Of a DNA stretch of 64,000 bases, positions 1 to 10,455 are shown piece by piece. Below the pieces are notes generated by a model. The model was given only the letters and a program-made list of their open reading frames with translations, did not search any database and was not told the DNA's origin. The position numbers and the translations under genes are program-made. This stretch comes from Bacteroidota bacterium (lineage in GTDB: Bacteria; Bacteroidota; Bacteroidia; AKYH767-A; 2013-40CM-41-45). Location: positions 238,077-302,076 of the forward strand of contig JADKKE010000003.1 of the NCBI GenBank assembly GCA_016720655.1, read 5' to 3'. How positions within the stretch are numbered: the first letter of the stretch is position 1; each line of letters begins with the position of its first letter.

Positions 1-1
1 C

Positions 2-1903
2 ATCTGGATTTTGACCGGAGAAAAATCGCAGGGATCATTTGCATACAACTTATCTGTTTTCTTCATCTTATTTTTAACGTTGCTCTTCGCAAATTTCGCA
101 GAAGCCCTCGCAGAAGCAAGAGGAAAAGCTCAGGCGGATTCCCTGCGGAAAACACGGGAAGACACCCCGGCGAAATTAATTCAGCCCATGGGCGATTTGT
201 ATGTGAATGAAATAAAAATTATTTCTTCTTCACAATTGAAAAAAGGTGATGTGTTTCTCTGTGAAGCAGGAGAAATTATTCCAATGGATGGAGAAATCGT
301 GGAAGGCATTGCGACCATAGATGAAAGCGCGATTACGGGTGAAAGTGCTCCTGTAATTCGTGAAGCCGGCGGAGATAAATCTTCCGTAACAGGCGGAACA
401 AAAGTTTTATCCGATAAAATTAAAGTTAAAGTTACAACCGAACCCGGCGAAAGTTTTTTGGATAAAATGATAGCCTTAGTAGAAGGTGCGTCCCGTCAGA
501 AAACACCAAATGAAATTGCTTTGACAATATTATTGGCCGGGTTCACTCTGATCTTTATTATTATTTGTATCACACTTTCTCCATTTTCTGATTTTGCAAA
601 AGCCGAAATTCCAATTTCATCCTATATCGCTTTGTTTGTTTGTCTGATCCCAACAACTATTGGAGGCTTATTGTCTGCCATTGGAATTGCAGGAATGGAC
701 AGAGCCTTGCGTGCTAATGTTATTGCTAAATCCGGAAAAGCTGTTGAGACAGCCGGGGATATTGATACACGCTTGCTTGACAAAACCGGAACGATTACAA
801 TCGGGAACAGAAAAGCAACACATTTTTATCCATCAACCGGAATTGCAGAGGCTGATCTCATTCAGGCATGCGCACTTTCTTCTTTGGGCGATGAAACTCC
901 TGAAGGAAAATCGATTCTAGAACTTTCAGGGAAAGAAATTACATCGCGTCTTTCTTCTTTTGTCAAAGGTGCAGTCCTTATAAAATTTACAGCTGAAACC
1001 AGGACAAGCGGCGTGAACCTTCAAGATGGAATGCAAATCCGCAAAGGTGCTTATGACGCAATCCGGAAAATTTCAGATAAATCCGGGAATGTTTTTCCTG
1101 CAAATACAGAGAACCAGGTGAAAGAGATTTCTTCCAATGGAGGTACTCCCTTGGTCGTTGCTCAGGACGGGAAAGTAATAGGTGTAATAGAATTGCAGGA
1201 TATCATTAAGCCCGGCATTCAGGAACGTTTTCAACGCTTGCGTAAAATGGGTGTGAAGACGGTGATGGTGACCGGAGATAATCCGCTCACAGCAAAATAC
1301 ATCGCTGAAAAAGCCGGAGTCGATGATTTTATTGCGGAGGCTAAGCCCGAAGATAAAATGACGTATATCCGTGATGAGCAACACAAAGGCAAACTTGTTG
1401 CCATGATGGGTGATGGGACAAATGATGCTCCGGCTTTAGCGCAAGCCGATGTTGGTGTTGCAATGAACAGCGGAACACAAGCGGCCAAAGAAGCAGGCAA
1501 TATGGTGGATCTTGATAACGATCCAACCAAACTAATCGAGATCGTAGAAATCGGAAAGCAATTGTTGATGACACGTGGTACTCTCACCACATTCAGTATT
1601 GCAAATGATGTGGCTAAATATTTTGCAATTGTTCCGGCTTTGTTTATCACTTCAATTCCTGCATTGCAGGCATTAAACGTAATGCATTTGCATTCTCCGC
1701 AAACAGCAATTCTATCCGCAGTTATATTCAATGCGATCATTATTCCATTACTCATTCCGCTTGCATTAAAAGGTGTTACCTACAAACCAATCGGCGCCAG
1801 CGCATTGTTGAGAAGGAATCTTCTGTATTATGGCCTCGGTGGAATCATCATTCCTTTTATAGGAATAAAATTAATCGACATTCTTGTTACACTCTTCAGC
1901 TGA
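2..1903 (+). CDS. kdpB: Potassium-transporting P-type ATPase subunit B, KdpB (5' end cut by window)
   Basis: KdpB is the ATP-hydrolysing subunit of the high-affinity K+ pump KdpFABC in the inner membrane. The frame is open to the window edge (Ile-Trp-Ile precede the first possible TTG at 11), so the roughly 55 N-terminal residues expected from the E. coli protein lie upstream. Visible motifs: the [10 protein letters not shown] helix, the actuator-domain TGES loop (about residue 110 from position 11), the [13 protein letters not shown] transmembrane segment, the DKTGT phosphorylation site (Asp about 257), the hinge TGDN, and [15 protein letters not shown]. The C terminus is complete. kdpC follows 8 bases downstream, and kdpA is expected just upstream of the window. 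Identification is secure. Confidence 0.97.
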   Translation: MWILTGEKSQGSFAYNLSVFFILFLTLLFANFAEALAEARGKAQADSLRKTREDTPAKLIQPMGDLYVNEIKIISSSQLKKGDVFLCEAGEIIPMDGEIVEGIATIDESAITGESAPVIREAGGDKSSVTGGTKVLSDKIKVKVTTEPGESFLDKMIALVEGASRQKTPNEIALTILLAGFTLIFIIICITLSPFSDFAKAEIPISSYIALFVCLIPTTIGGLLSAIGIAGMDRALRANVIAKSGKAVETAGDIDTRLLDKTGTITIGNRKATHFYPSTGIAEADLIQACALSSLGDETPEGKSILELSGKEITSRLSSFVKGAVLIKFTAETRTSGVNLQDGMQIRKGAYDAIRKISDKSGNVFPANTENQVKEISSNGGTPLVVAQDGKVIGVIELQDIIKPGIQERFQRLRKMGVKTVMVTGDNPLTAKYIAEKAGVDDFIAEAKPEDKMTYIRDEQHKGKLVAMMGDGTNDAPALAQADVGVAMNSGTQAAKEAGNMVDLDNDPTKLIEIVEIGKQLLMTRGTLTTFSIANDVAKYFAIVPALFITSIPALQALNVMHLHSPQTAILSAVIFNAIIIPLLIPLALKGVTYKPIGASALLRRNLLYYGLGGIIIPFIGIKLIDILVTLFS

Positions 1904-1911
1904 ACAATCCA

Positions 1912-2472
1912 ATGAAAAACAATCTCCTTCCTTCGTTAAAACTTACCGCACTCTTTATTCTCTTGTTTATGGGAATATATACAGCACTCATACTTGGCAT
2001 TGCACAATTTGCCCCCAATCATGGGAAAGGATTCGTGGTACTTGCCGATGGGAAAAAACACTATGAAAACATCGCACAGAATTTTTCAGACGACAAGTAT
2101 TTTTCGTCGAGGCCATCAGCGGTGAATTACAATGCTGCCGGTAGCGGCGGTAGTAATAAAGGTCCTTCCAATCCGGATTATCTCGCAACTGTGCAAGCAC
2201 GAATCGACACCTTCATGATGCACAATCCGGAAGTCCGGAAATCGGATATTCCTTCTGACCTGGTCACAGCCTCAGGAAGCGGAGAAGATCCAAATATTTC
2301 AATTCAGGGAGCATTCGTGCAGATTCCAAGGATTGCAAAAATCAGGAACATTCCAGTCGGTCAACTGGAAGCATTGGTGCAGCAAAATACAGAAGAACCA
2401 TTGCTTGGATTATTTGGAACGAAAAAAGTAAATGTACTTCAATTAAATCTTGCCTTAAACACACTGAAATAA
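1912..2472 (+). CDS. kdpC: Potassium-transporting ATPase subunit C, KdpC
   Basis: KdpC is the small subunit of the Kdp K+ pump, anchored by one N-terminal helix, with a periplasmic domain that stabilises the KdpAB complex. The 186 residues match the usual length of about 190. One transmembrane segment lies at about residues 10-33 (LFILLFMGIYTALILGIA). Family motifs follow: FSSRPSAVNYNAAGSGGSN, the segment starting GPSNPDYLATVQ, the IPSDLVTASGSGEDPNIS stretch, and a C terminus ending VNVLQLNLALNTLK. It sits directly after kdpB and 8 bases before the porin gene, so it is co-transcribed with them. Confidence 0.97.
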   Translation: MKNNLLPSLKLTALFILLFMGIYTALILGIAQFAPNHGKGFVVLADGKKHYENIAQNFSDDKYFSSRPSAVNYNAAGSGGSNKGPSNPDYLATVQARIDTFMMHNPEVRKSDIPSDLVTASGSGEDPNISIQGAFVQIPRIAKIRNIPVGQLEALVQQNTEEPLLGLFGTKKVNVLQLNLALNTLK

Positions 2473-2480
2473 TCATTGAT

Positions 2481-3557
2481 ATGAAAAAACAATTATTTGC
2501 CATTGCTTTGTTTACCACAACGATTGCAAGCGCCCAAATCGACACCTCCAAATCCACAGTGAACTTTTCCGGTTATGTGGAAGCTTACTACACCTATGAC
2601 TTTAATTCGCCTGACAATCACAACCGTCCGGGTTTCTTTTACAGCCACCCAAGACACAATGAATTCAATCTTAATTTGGGATTTGTGAAAGCGGCGTATT
2701 CAACAGATAAGGTCAGAGCGAATCTCGCGATAGGTGCCGGTTCATATATGAATTCAAATTATTCTGCTGAGCCAGGAGTTCTCAAAAATATTTATGAAGC
2801 CAATGCCGGAATGAAATTGAGTAAAAATAAAAACCTCTGGCTCGATGCAGGAATATTTGCATCTCATATTGGTTTCGAAAGCGCTGTTTCAAAAGATTGT
2901 TGGGGGTTGACAAGAAGTATATTGGCCGACAATTCTCCATATTATGAAAGTGGAGCGAAGCTGACTTACATTTCCAATAACAGTAAATGGCTATTGAGTG
3001 CCTTAATTCTGAATGGCTGGCAACATATTCAAAGGCCTGATGGAAATAATTCTCCAGCATTCGGAACTCAAATTACATTCACTCCAAATTCTAATATTAC
3101 TTTAAATTACAGTACTTTCATTGGGAACGACAAGCCGGATACAGCGAAACAAATGCGTTATTTTCACAATTTGTATGGAGTATTTCATGTGAGTGATAAA
3201 TTTCACATTACCGCTGGATTTGATTACGGTATGGAACAAAAATCAGAAGCAAGCAGCGATTACAATGCCTGGTACAGCCCGGTTATTCTTGTGAAAGTAA
3301 ATATGAATGATCAATGGTCGGTTACTGCCAGGGGTGAATATTACATGGACGAAAAAGGGGTGATCATCGCGACAGGAACAACAAACGGTTTTCAAACCAC
3401 CGGATATTCACTGAACCTTGATTGCAAACTCCGTGAGAATGCCGTGTGGAGAATCGAAGCGAGAACATTGAATAGCAAAGACAAAATATTCAGCAAAGAG
3501 AACGGTGTTGTAAATACAAATACATTTGTGACAACATCTCTTGCGATTTCATTTTAA
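2481..3557 (+). CDS. Kdp-associated outer-membrane porin (beta-barrel porin-2 / OmpL-like)
   Basis: This 358-aa outer-membrane beta-barrel protein starts with a signal peptide (MKKQLFAIALFTTTIASAQ). The body has alternating hydrophobic/aromatic strands, for example FSGYVEAYYTYDF and FNLNLGFVKAAY, and ends with the aromatic-terminated strand TTSLAISF. It resembles the BBP2 porins that in Bacteroidota sit between kdpC and kdpD, so it may let K+ or another small solute cross the outer membrane; that role is inferred from position. It follows kdpC by 8 bases, and its TAA overlaps the kdpD ATG by one base (TAATG). Confidence 0.8.
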   Translation: MKKQLFAIALFTTTIASAQIDTSKSTVNFSGYVEAYYTYDFNSPDNHNRPGFFYSHPRHNEFNLNLGFVKAAYSTDKVRANLAIGAGSYMNSNYSAEPGVLKNIYEANAGMKLSKNKNLWLDAGIFASHIGFESAVSKDCWGLTRSILADNSPYYESGAKLTYISNNSKWLLSALILNGWQHIQRPDGNNSPAFGTQITFTPNSNITLNYSTFIGNDKPDTAKQMRYFHNLYGVFHVSDKFHITAGFDYGMEQKSEASSDYNAWYSPVILVKVNMNDQWSVTARGEYYMDEKGVIIATGTTNGFQTTGYSLNLDCKLRENAVWRIEARTLNSKDKIFSKENGVVNTNTFVTTSLAISF

Positions 3558-4690
3558 TGACTGAAGAAGAAAATAAAGAGCAGAACGTCGAACACTTTCT
3601 TGATCTGATTCGCAAATCCAGGCGAGGGAAGTTCAAGGTTTATATTGGCATGAGCGCCGGTGTGGGAAAAACTTACCGGATGCTTCAGGAAGCACATAGT
3701 TTGCTGAAGAGCGGGATTGATATCAAAATAGGATACATCGAACCACACACGCGACCCGAAACAATTGCTTTGGTGGAAGGTCTGCCTATCGTTCCCCGAA
3801 GAAAACTTTTCTACAAAGGAAAAGAACTGGAAGAGATGGATGTTCCTGCAATTTTGAACCTCCATCCGGAAGTCGTCATTGTAGATGAACTGGCACACTC
3901 AAATATCGAAGGAAGTAAGAACGAAAAGCGATGGCAGGATGTAATGGATATTCTCAACGCGGGGATCAATGTGATCAGCGCCGTAAATATCCAGCATCTG
4001 GAGGGCTTGAATGAGGAAATCCAAAAGATTACCGGAATCGATGTAAAAGAAAGAATTCCGGATAAAGTCCTGGGTTTCGCTGACGAAGTTGTGAACATTG
4101 ACCTTACTTCTGATGAGCTGATTGCCAGACTGAAAGAAGGAAAGATTTACCAGGCTGAAAAAATAGAAGCGGCTTTAAAAAACTTTTTTAAACCGGAGCA
4201 TATTCTTCAGCTGCGGGAATTGGCATTGAAAGAAGTTGCTTCTCAGGTCGAAAGAAAAATTGAAACGGAGCTTCCGAAAAATGTAGTATTACGAAAGGAA
4301 AAATTTCTGGCCTGTATCAGCAGCAATGAAGAGACGTCAAGGATGATTATTCGTAAGACTGCACGATTGGCGTCTTATTACAAATCAAAATGGTATGTTT
4401 TGTATGTACAAACCAATCGTGAAAACGCCGATAAAATCGGTCTCGCCGCGCAACGCCATCTGATCAATAATTTTAAAGTTGCAACGGAAATGGGAGCTGA
4501 AATACTAAAGGTACAAAGTAATAACATTGCCAACGCAATTTCTGAAATAGCAATCCAGAAAGAGATTACAACTATATGCATTGGGAAGCCGCACTTTAGT
4601 CTGCTCAAAACAATTTTCTCCGGAAATATTTTCACTCAACTGCTTAAAAAAATGTCTGCTTCGGATACTGACATTGTAATTCTATCCTAG
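3557..4690 (+). CDS. kdpD: KdpD N-terminal sensor protein (KdpD domain plus universal stress protein domain), no kinase domain
   Basis: This 377-aa cytoplasmic protein corresponds to the sensory N-terminal half of the K+-sensing kinase KdpD. The KdpD domain (about 25-235) has a Walker A motif GMSAGVGKTYRM (31-42), the Walker B-like VVIVDELAHSN, and the family signature AVNIQHLEGLN. A universal stress protein domain (about 247-377) follows. The four-helix membrane segment and histidine kinase found in E. coli KdpD are absent. The protein stops naturally and the next ORF begins at the following base, encoding a separate membrane histidine kinase. This split arrangement is common in Bacteroidota kdp operons. 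It should sense K+ limitation or ionic stress in partnership with that kinase. Confidence 0.9.
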   Translation: MTEEENKEQNVEHFLDLIRKSRRGKFKVYIGMSAGVGKTYRMLQEAHSLLKSGIDIKIGYIEPHTRPETIALVEGLPIVPRRKLFYKGKELEEMDVPAILNLHPEVVIVDELAHSNIEGSKNEKRWQDVMDILNAGINVISAVNIQHLEGLNEEIQKITGIDVKERIPDKVLGFADEVVNIDLTSDELIARLKEGKIYQAEKIEAALKNFFKPEHILQLRELALKEVASQVERKIETELPKNVVLRKEKFLACISSNEETSRMIIRKTARLASYYKSKWYVLYVQTNRENADKIGLAAQRHLINNFKVATEMGAEILKVQSNNIANAISEIAIQKEITTICIGKPHFSLLKTIFSGNIFTQLLKKMSASDTDIVILS

Positions 4691-6389
4691 ATGAATCTCA
4701 GAATTAAAACCAAATTGTCACTGGGTCTGGCATTCCTTTTTACTGTGATCGTGTTGATTGCAGGAGTAGGATTGTATTCGATTAATCGTCTTGCAGAAGA
4801 ATCGAAGACAATTTTGAAAGCCAATTATGAAAGTCTTCAGTTTTCGAAAGAGATGTTGCAGGCCCTCGACAGAATTGAATTGAAAGACTCTGCCGGCTGG
4901 ACTAAATTTGAAAACAGTCTTGTAGCGCAAGAGAATAATATTACCGAAATCGGTGAGAAAGAAATCACTGCCGAAGTTCATGAACTGTTTTACCGGCTAA
5001 AAAGTGTTACCGGTGATAAAGCAACAATTAATGAAATCCGACAGGGGATTTATCATGTACTGGAATTAAACATGAATGCGATTGTCCGCAAGAACAACGA
5101 GGCACAGCAAACAGCCGGAAAAGCAAGAGTGTACCTTGCGATCATAGGAACATTCTGTTTTCTTGTATCTTTCTCTTTCATTTTAAATTTCCCCGGATAT
5201 ATCGCCAATCCGGTGAAGGAGCTAACCGAAGGGATCAAAGCGATTTCAAATAAAAATTACAGCCAACGGATTCATTTGAAAAAAGGAGATGAGTTTGGCG
5301 AACTTGCCGAAGCATTTAACACCATGGCTCAGCAACTGGACGATTACGAGAACAGTAATCTTGCAAAAATTATTTTCGAAAAGAAAAGAATAGAAACGAT
5401 TATCAATAACATGAGTGATCCGATTATTGGTTTTGATGAACAGAATAGAATTCTTTTGCAAATACTGCAGCAATTAAAATTTTGGGAATCCCGGAACAGG
5501 AATTCATTGGTAAATATGCTCCTGATGTTGCATTGAAGAATGATCTCTTTGCAACCTCATGACAAAATCAAGAGCCTCGCTCCATTAAAAATATTTGCAA
5601 ACAACAAAGAAAGTTATTTTATAAAAGTAGTAGTTTCCATTATTTCAGAGGAACAACCAATTGGAGAGGTTATCATGCTTAAAAATATTACACAGTTCAA
5701 AGAACTCGATGTTTCAAAAACTAATTTTATTGCAACCATTTCTCATGAATTGAAGACGCCTATTTCTTCAATCAAAATGAGTGTAAAATTATTGGCCGAC
5801 GAAAGAGTTGGGAAATGAATCCGGAACAGAAGTGACTTAGTAGAAAATATTCGAAAAGATTCCGAGCGCTTGTTAAAAATTACCGGCGAGCTACTTGATC
5901 TGGCCCAGGTAGAATCAGGAGAAATTCATTTGCAGAAATTACCCGTGGACCCTTCAGCATTGTGAATTATGCTTATAATGCGATGAAGTTTCAGGCAGAA
6001 CAGAAAAGCAATTGGATATCCGGATCACATCGAGATGAAAGGGTGCCGGAAATAAACTGCGATCTCGAGAAAACGGCCTGGGTCCTTGGGAAATTTTTAT
6101 CAATGCAATCCGTTATTCTCCTGAAAAATCGAATATTAAGATTAAAGTGAAAAAACAGAACTCTACACTCATTTTTTCTGTTCGGGATTCCGGAAAAGGA
6201 ATTGATCCGAAATACAAAGAAAGAATCTTCGAAAAATTTTATCAGGTTCCCTCAACCGACACTGCAAAAACCGGAACAGGTCTCGGTCTTGCTATCAGCA
6301 AAGATTTTATTGAAGCACAAGGAGGGAAGATCTGGATGGAAAGTGAAATTGGAACAGGAAGTACGTTTAGTTTTTCTCTGAATGTTTGA
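4691..6389 (+). pseudogene. Sensor histidine kinase paired with KdpD, broken by many frameshifts
   Basis: A membrane histidine kinase spread over several reading frames. The intact 5' part encodes one N-terminal transmembrane helix, a short periplasmic region, a second helix at about 150-170, a HAMP domain (about 172-225) and the start of a PAS domain. The PAS domain continues in frame 1 from about 5461 (NTAAIKILGIPEQEFIGKY), returns to frame 2 by 5560, reaches the phosphoacceptor segment FIATISHELKTPISSIKMS, then shifts again near 5815, 5840, 5955, 6010, 6035 and 6100 before the ATPase segment DSGKGIDPKYKERIFEKFY and GTGLGLAISKDF. All domains can be reconstructed, so this is recent decay or a poor-quality stretch. 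It starts directly after kdpD. No kdpE is seen. Confidence 0.8.
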
Positions 6390-6420
6390 GGGTTTGAAGA
6401 ATTGCAATCTCAATAAAGCA

Positions 6421-6472
6421 AAAAAAATCGTGTTGTAAACAGAGTTGATTCCGGTTACAACACGATTTTTTT
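6421..6472. terminator. Bidirectional intrinsic terminator
   Basis: A long hairpin with arms AAAAAAATCGTGTTGTAA and TTACAACACGATTTTTTT separated by about 16 bases. It has A/T tracts on both sides and lies between the 3' end of the plus-strand kinase and the 3' end of the minus-strand T9SS gene, so it can serve both. Confidence 0.9.
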
Positions 6473-6480
6473 CATTCAAA

Positions 6481-8474
6481 TTATTCTGAAATAATAATTT
6501 TTTCAGTTTGCATTTGAGAATCTGACAGGAAGGAAACAAAATAGATTCCGCTGGCGAAATTGCTTATGTCGATCGTTTGGAATCCTCTTTTGCTTTCTAT
6601 TGAATTCGTGTAGAGTAGTTGTCCGCTTGAGTTGGTGATTTGAAGCGTGCCGGAAGTTCCTTTGTCCATTTCAATTTTCAATTGTTGATTGATCATAATA
6701 CAAGTGAAAAGAGACACATTGCCGGATACATGTGCAAGTCCGACCAGAAAGACATAATAAGGAGCAGAGCTTGCTTCGCATCCATTCGCATCCGTAATAA
6801 CTACTGTGTAATTTCCGGTATGCAAAGGAGTAATTACCTGGTTGGTATCATCGGATAAAAGTATTCCGTCTTTATACCATTGATAGGTTGCTGCAGGTGT
6901 GCTTTGTAATGTAACTCCTTGTGCAGTGATGACAGGAACTTGCGCCGCAGGGAATTCATTGACCACAACTGAATCAGTGGTAACCAAACAAAGATTAGCA
7001 TCCGTATATGTTGTCCAATATGTTCCTGATGCATCCGCAGTAATATCCTGAGAAGTTTCGGTGGTTGACCAGTTGTAATTTGTACCTGCAGGCGCAGAGA
7101 GTTGCACATTGCCGCCATCACAAAAATCCAGCGGACCATTTGGTGTAATCGTAGTGTTTACGGGTACACCTGCGATTATGATATCCGGTGAAATGGCAGA
7201 GTCACCGGTAGTAAACGAAGTAACGGTAACAGTATATGTACCCGGACCCACCTGAACAGAAGGAGTTGTTGCTCCATTGGACCAGCGATATAAATATCCG
7301 CCGGGAGCAGTGAGCGTAACAACATCATTCGGACAAAGCGGTGTACTTCCTGCAATTTGCACGTCTACCGGTGGTAAAATACGTCCCAGGCTATCCACCT
7401 TTATTGCATACGCATTGCCATTGGTTTGACCACCTAGTATGTAACCACCATCCATACAACGTCTCATCATCCATCCGCTTGCTCCTCCGATTCCGGGAAA
7501 ATTCCGGGTCCAAAGTGAATCTCCATTCTGGTCGATGCGATAGAGATAAATGTCTCCGTCAAAATTCAGCATCACCATCGCACCATTTCCGGAAGCTGGT
7601 GCAATGGAAGTGACATTTGCAGCCTGACCCCACTCCAGTGTTTTTTCCCATATTGGATTCATTGAATTGTCCAGTTTGGAAACATAGGGGTAGTCATACG
7701 GACCATTATTCGGAGAAATTGTTGCGCCCACTAAATAATTTCCATCATCTCCCTGAACAATTGCAGGTGGATCAAAGCCAAGACTCCCTCCCGAAAACGT
7801 ATCCGGAACAGAAAAGTTGGTAATGTATGCACCCAAGGGATCAAATTGTTGAATGGTAGGAAGTGTTGCTCCTGTTACACTGAAGGCACCGAAAAGTGTT
7901 CGCTGGTTATTATCGTAAAGCATCGCATCCTGTTCGATATCCGAACCACTCCCTCCATTGTCCCATTGATCTGCCATGTTGGAAGCAAGCTTGTAGATTC
8001 GCGAAGAATTGGATCCACCGAAATCATCCTGAAACACTCCAACGAGATAACCAAAATCCGAAGTACTTCGAACTCCGGAAGTTCTTCCGCCCATCACCGG
8101 GAGGGAAAAACGATAATCTATTGTGTTTCCGTTTTCATCCAAACGAAGCAGGAATGGTTCGGAATCAAATGTTCCTGTAGTATCCGGCGACACTCCACCT
8201 ACGATGTAGCCACCGTTGAGATCCGGAGCAGCACAATAAATGCTTTCACCGCTAGTGCGTACTTGTGGCATTGCTACCCACAATTGGTTTCCGTATGCAT
8301 CCATATGCAAAACATAAGGACCGGAAGAATCCATGGCAACGATAAAGGAGCCGTCGAAACATTCTTCTATCGTCCAGGTAAAGGATGGGCTGAGAGTTTT
8401 TGACCAGGTAATTTGAGCGGAAGAAAATAATGCTGAGCAAAGCAAGGCAATCACAAGTGTAGTAGTCTTTTCAT
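6481..8474 (-). CDS. Secreted T9SS cargo protein with beta-propeller-like and Ig-like domains
   Basis: About 663 residues. The uninterrupted frame begins with GTG at 8454, but adding one A to the AAAA run after the ATG at 8474-8472 gives MKKTTTLVIALLCSALFSSAQ, a complete signal peptide, so a one-base homopolymer deletion is likely at 8467-8470. The first half has repeats resembling delta-60/propeller blades (GGYIVGG, WEKTLEWG, GGYILGGQTNG). The second half has two Ig/PKD-like repeats starting near 'PLCPNDVVTLTAPGG' and 'FCDGGNVQLSAPAG'. The C terminus (GTLQITNSSGQLLY ... FASGIYFVSFLSDSQ ... KIIISE) is a T9SS type A sorting domain. Probably surface-attached or secreted; substrate unknown. Confidence 0.85.
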
Positions 8475-8612
8475 GGATGAAGAATTTTAATTGGAATCCA
8501 AGGTTATAAAATTGCGGGTATTTTCCAATAGAATCTGAGATTATTTGTTTTGCATCTCTTAAAAGTCGGTACTAATGGTTTTCCTGATGTAGTATTGTGC
8601 AGGCGATTTTTC

Positions 8613-8620
8613 TATCTTTG
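8613..8620 (+). promoter_or_regulatory. Candidate Bacteroidota -7 box (TATCTTTG)
   Basis: TATCTTTG matches the TAnnTTTG -7 consensus of Bacteroidota housekeeping promoters and lies 18 bases before the chosen ATG at 8639. A TTG at 8595-8597 is nearer than the ideal -33 spacing, so support is partial. Confidence 0.45.
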
Positions 8621-8638
8621 ATTTATAATCAGACACCC

Positions 8639-10354
8639 ATGAAATCAATCTCTATCCAGGTTTTTATTCTTTTTTGTTTCCTCCAATTTGGAATCAATTC
8701 GTATGCCCAACCTTTATCCGGCAATTACACGATTAATCAGTCCCTGCCTACCGGTGGAACAAATTTTATTTCCTTCACGGATTTTGCTGCACGCTTGAGT
8801 ACTGATGGAGTTTCAGGCAATGTAACAGCTGTTGTGGATCCGGCAAATGTATATACCGAGCAGGTAACTTTTCATACTATTCCGGGAGCCGGACAAAACG
8901 CCACCGTAACGCTCGACGGGAATCTGGCAACTATCGAAGCCATCACCACAACAACGGATCGGCATGTAATCCGATTGCAGGATGTTTCCTGGATGACAAT
9001 TCAGGGATTGAATGTGAATTACAATGCTGCTTCTACCGGAGGGTATTATGCAATTCACATTTATGATTCGGCAAGTCATGTCAACATCATCAACAACAAT
9101 ATTCTTATGGGATCAACAAGTACCTTGCATGGAGGGATAGTAGCCTCCGGCTCACTAACAAGTATTCTTGATCCTGGCAATTTTGATCACATTTTAATTT
9201 CAAACAATTCCATCGAAAGCGGTGGCTACGGTGTTTCGGTATACGGTGATGCGAATGACCTCGCCACGCAGGTTGAAATTTCCGGAAATGCAATTACGGA
9301 TTTCGCTGACAACGGAATTTATATCCGGGAAACAGACAGTATACACATCTTGGGTAATCTGCTTGTAAAAAATGCAAATATCATTTCATCTGCGAATGCT
9401 ATTCAGATTGCACAGAATGCGAATATCAACGCAATCATCGAAGGTAATTCAATACAAATCAATCAGCAGAACAACGGATCTCAAACTATTCGTGGAATTT
9501 ATTTGTTCAATGGAACAGGACACAAGGTGTTTAATAATGAAGTCACGAATGTAGCACTCACTTCTGGAAATTTTACGGGTATAGAAGTTCGTTCTTCAGC
9601 AACTGCCCCGGAGATTTACTTCAATACAATTTCGATCGATGACACAAATTCCGCATCCGGAAATTTTATGGGCATCGCGGAAGAGTTATCGAATACAAAC
9701 AGTGTGCTGCGAAACAATTTGATAAGTATTACAAAGCCGGGAACCGGAACAAGAGCCGGCTTGAAACTGGGAGCAACTTCAACTTTGACAACAGCCTTGA
9801 ACAGCAATTACAATGATCTCTGGGTGCCCGTAGGTAATGTCGCCATCAAGGGCTCATCTACTCCAGTTTTGTATCCGAACCTCAGCGACTGGCAAACGGC
9901 AAGTGCTCAGGATGCAAACAGTGTTTCACTCGATCCATTATTTTCTTCAACCTTCACATTGCACCCTACCAATTCTCTGCTGGATAATTTAGGTACACCA
10001 ATAGCCGGTATCAGTGATGATAAAGACGGAAATCCGAGAGATCCAATTACTCCTGACATCGGAGCCTATGAATATTTTATAACAAACATATCTGTTGCTG
10101 ATGTACAATTCCAAAACAACACCTATCCAAATCCTTCACGAGGGAAATTTGCACTAATGACTCCTGAATTGGAAGCAGGGGAAATTTGTATTCAATTGTT
10201 TAGTGCCTCAGGAAAACTTTGTTTAGAGAAAAATACATTCGTCAATAATCACCAGACAGAATTGACTATTGACAATCTGAGTCCCGGGATTTATTTGCTT
10301 TCCTGGAATTGGCATGAAAAAAAATATTTTTCGAGAATTGGGATAGTCAATTGA
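8639..10354 (+). CDS. Secreted right-handed beta-helix protein with T9SS sorting domain
   Basis: About 571 residues. The ATG at 8639 is preferred over the upstream in-frame start at 8597 because it begins a signal peptide (MKSISIQVFILFCFLQFG then NSYAQ) and lies just after a -7 box. The middle (about 100-430) has many N/G/I-rich turns such as INNNILMGS, LISNNSIESGGYGVSVYGD, DNGIYIRETDSIHILGN and IIEGNSIQINQQNNG, typical of parallel beta-helix (pectate-lyase-like) repeats. A choice-of-anchor-like segment (DDKDGNPRDPITPDIGAYEY) precedes the C-terminal T9SS domain (FQNNTYPNPSRGKFAL ... LSPGIYLLSWNW). No catalytic residues can be assigned. Adhesion or polysaccharide binding is possible. Confidence 0.88.
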   Translation: MKSISIQVFILFCFLQFGINSYAQPLSGNYTINQSLPTGGTNFISFTDFAARLSTDGVSGNVTAVVDPANVYTEQVTFHTIPGAGQNATVTLDGNLATIEAITTTTDRHVIRLQDVSWMTIQGLNVNYNAASTGGYYAIHIYDSASHVNIINNNILMGSTSTLHGGIVASGSLTSILDPGNFDHILISNNSIESGGYGVSVYGDANDLATQVEISGNAITDFADNGIYIRETDSIHILGNLLVKNANIISSANAIQIAQNANINAIIEGNSIQINQQNNGSQTIRGIYLFNGTGHKVFNNEVTNVALTSGNFTGIEVRSSATAPEIYFNTISIDDTNSASGNFMGIAEELSNTNSVLRNNLISITKPGTGTRAGLKLGATSTLTTALNSNYNDLWVPVGNVAIKGSSTPVLYPNLSDWQTASAQDANSVSLDPLFSSTFTLHPTNSLLDNLGTPIAGISDDKDGNPRDPITPDIGAYEYFITNISVADVQFQNNTYPNPSRGKFALMTPELEAGEICIQLFSASGKLCLEKNTFVNNHQTELTIDNLSPGIYLLSWNWHEKKYFSRIGIVN

Positions 10355-10432
10355 ATCTGTTGGTTTGCGATTTTGGTTTGCCCAGCAGCGCCTTTCCGAA
10401 CCTTTCATTCAACGTCATTGCATTATTTTCTC

Positions 10433-10440
10433 TATATTTG
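10433..10440 (+). promoter_or_regulatory. Candidate -7 box (TATATTTG)
   Basis: TATATTTG matches TAnnTTTG and ends 15 bases before the ATG at 10456. This supports that start over the longer in-frame ORF from 10351. No well-spaced TTG -33 element is evident. Confidence 0.4.
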
Positions 10441-10455
10441 GGTATACCTATAGCC

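Noticed and set aside
11..1903. TTG at position 11 as a true start of kdpB
   Set aside because: The frame is open to the window edge and the first transmembrane residues of KdpB are missing, so the start lies upstream.
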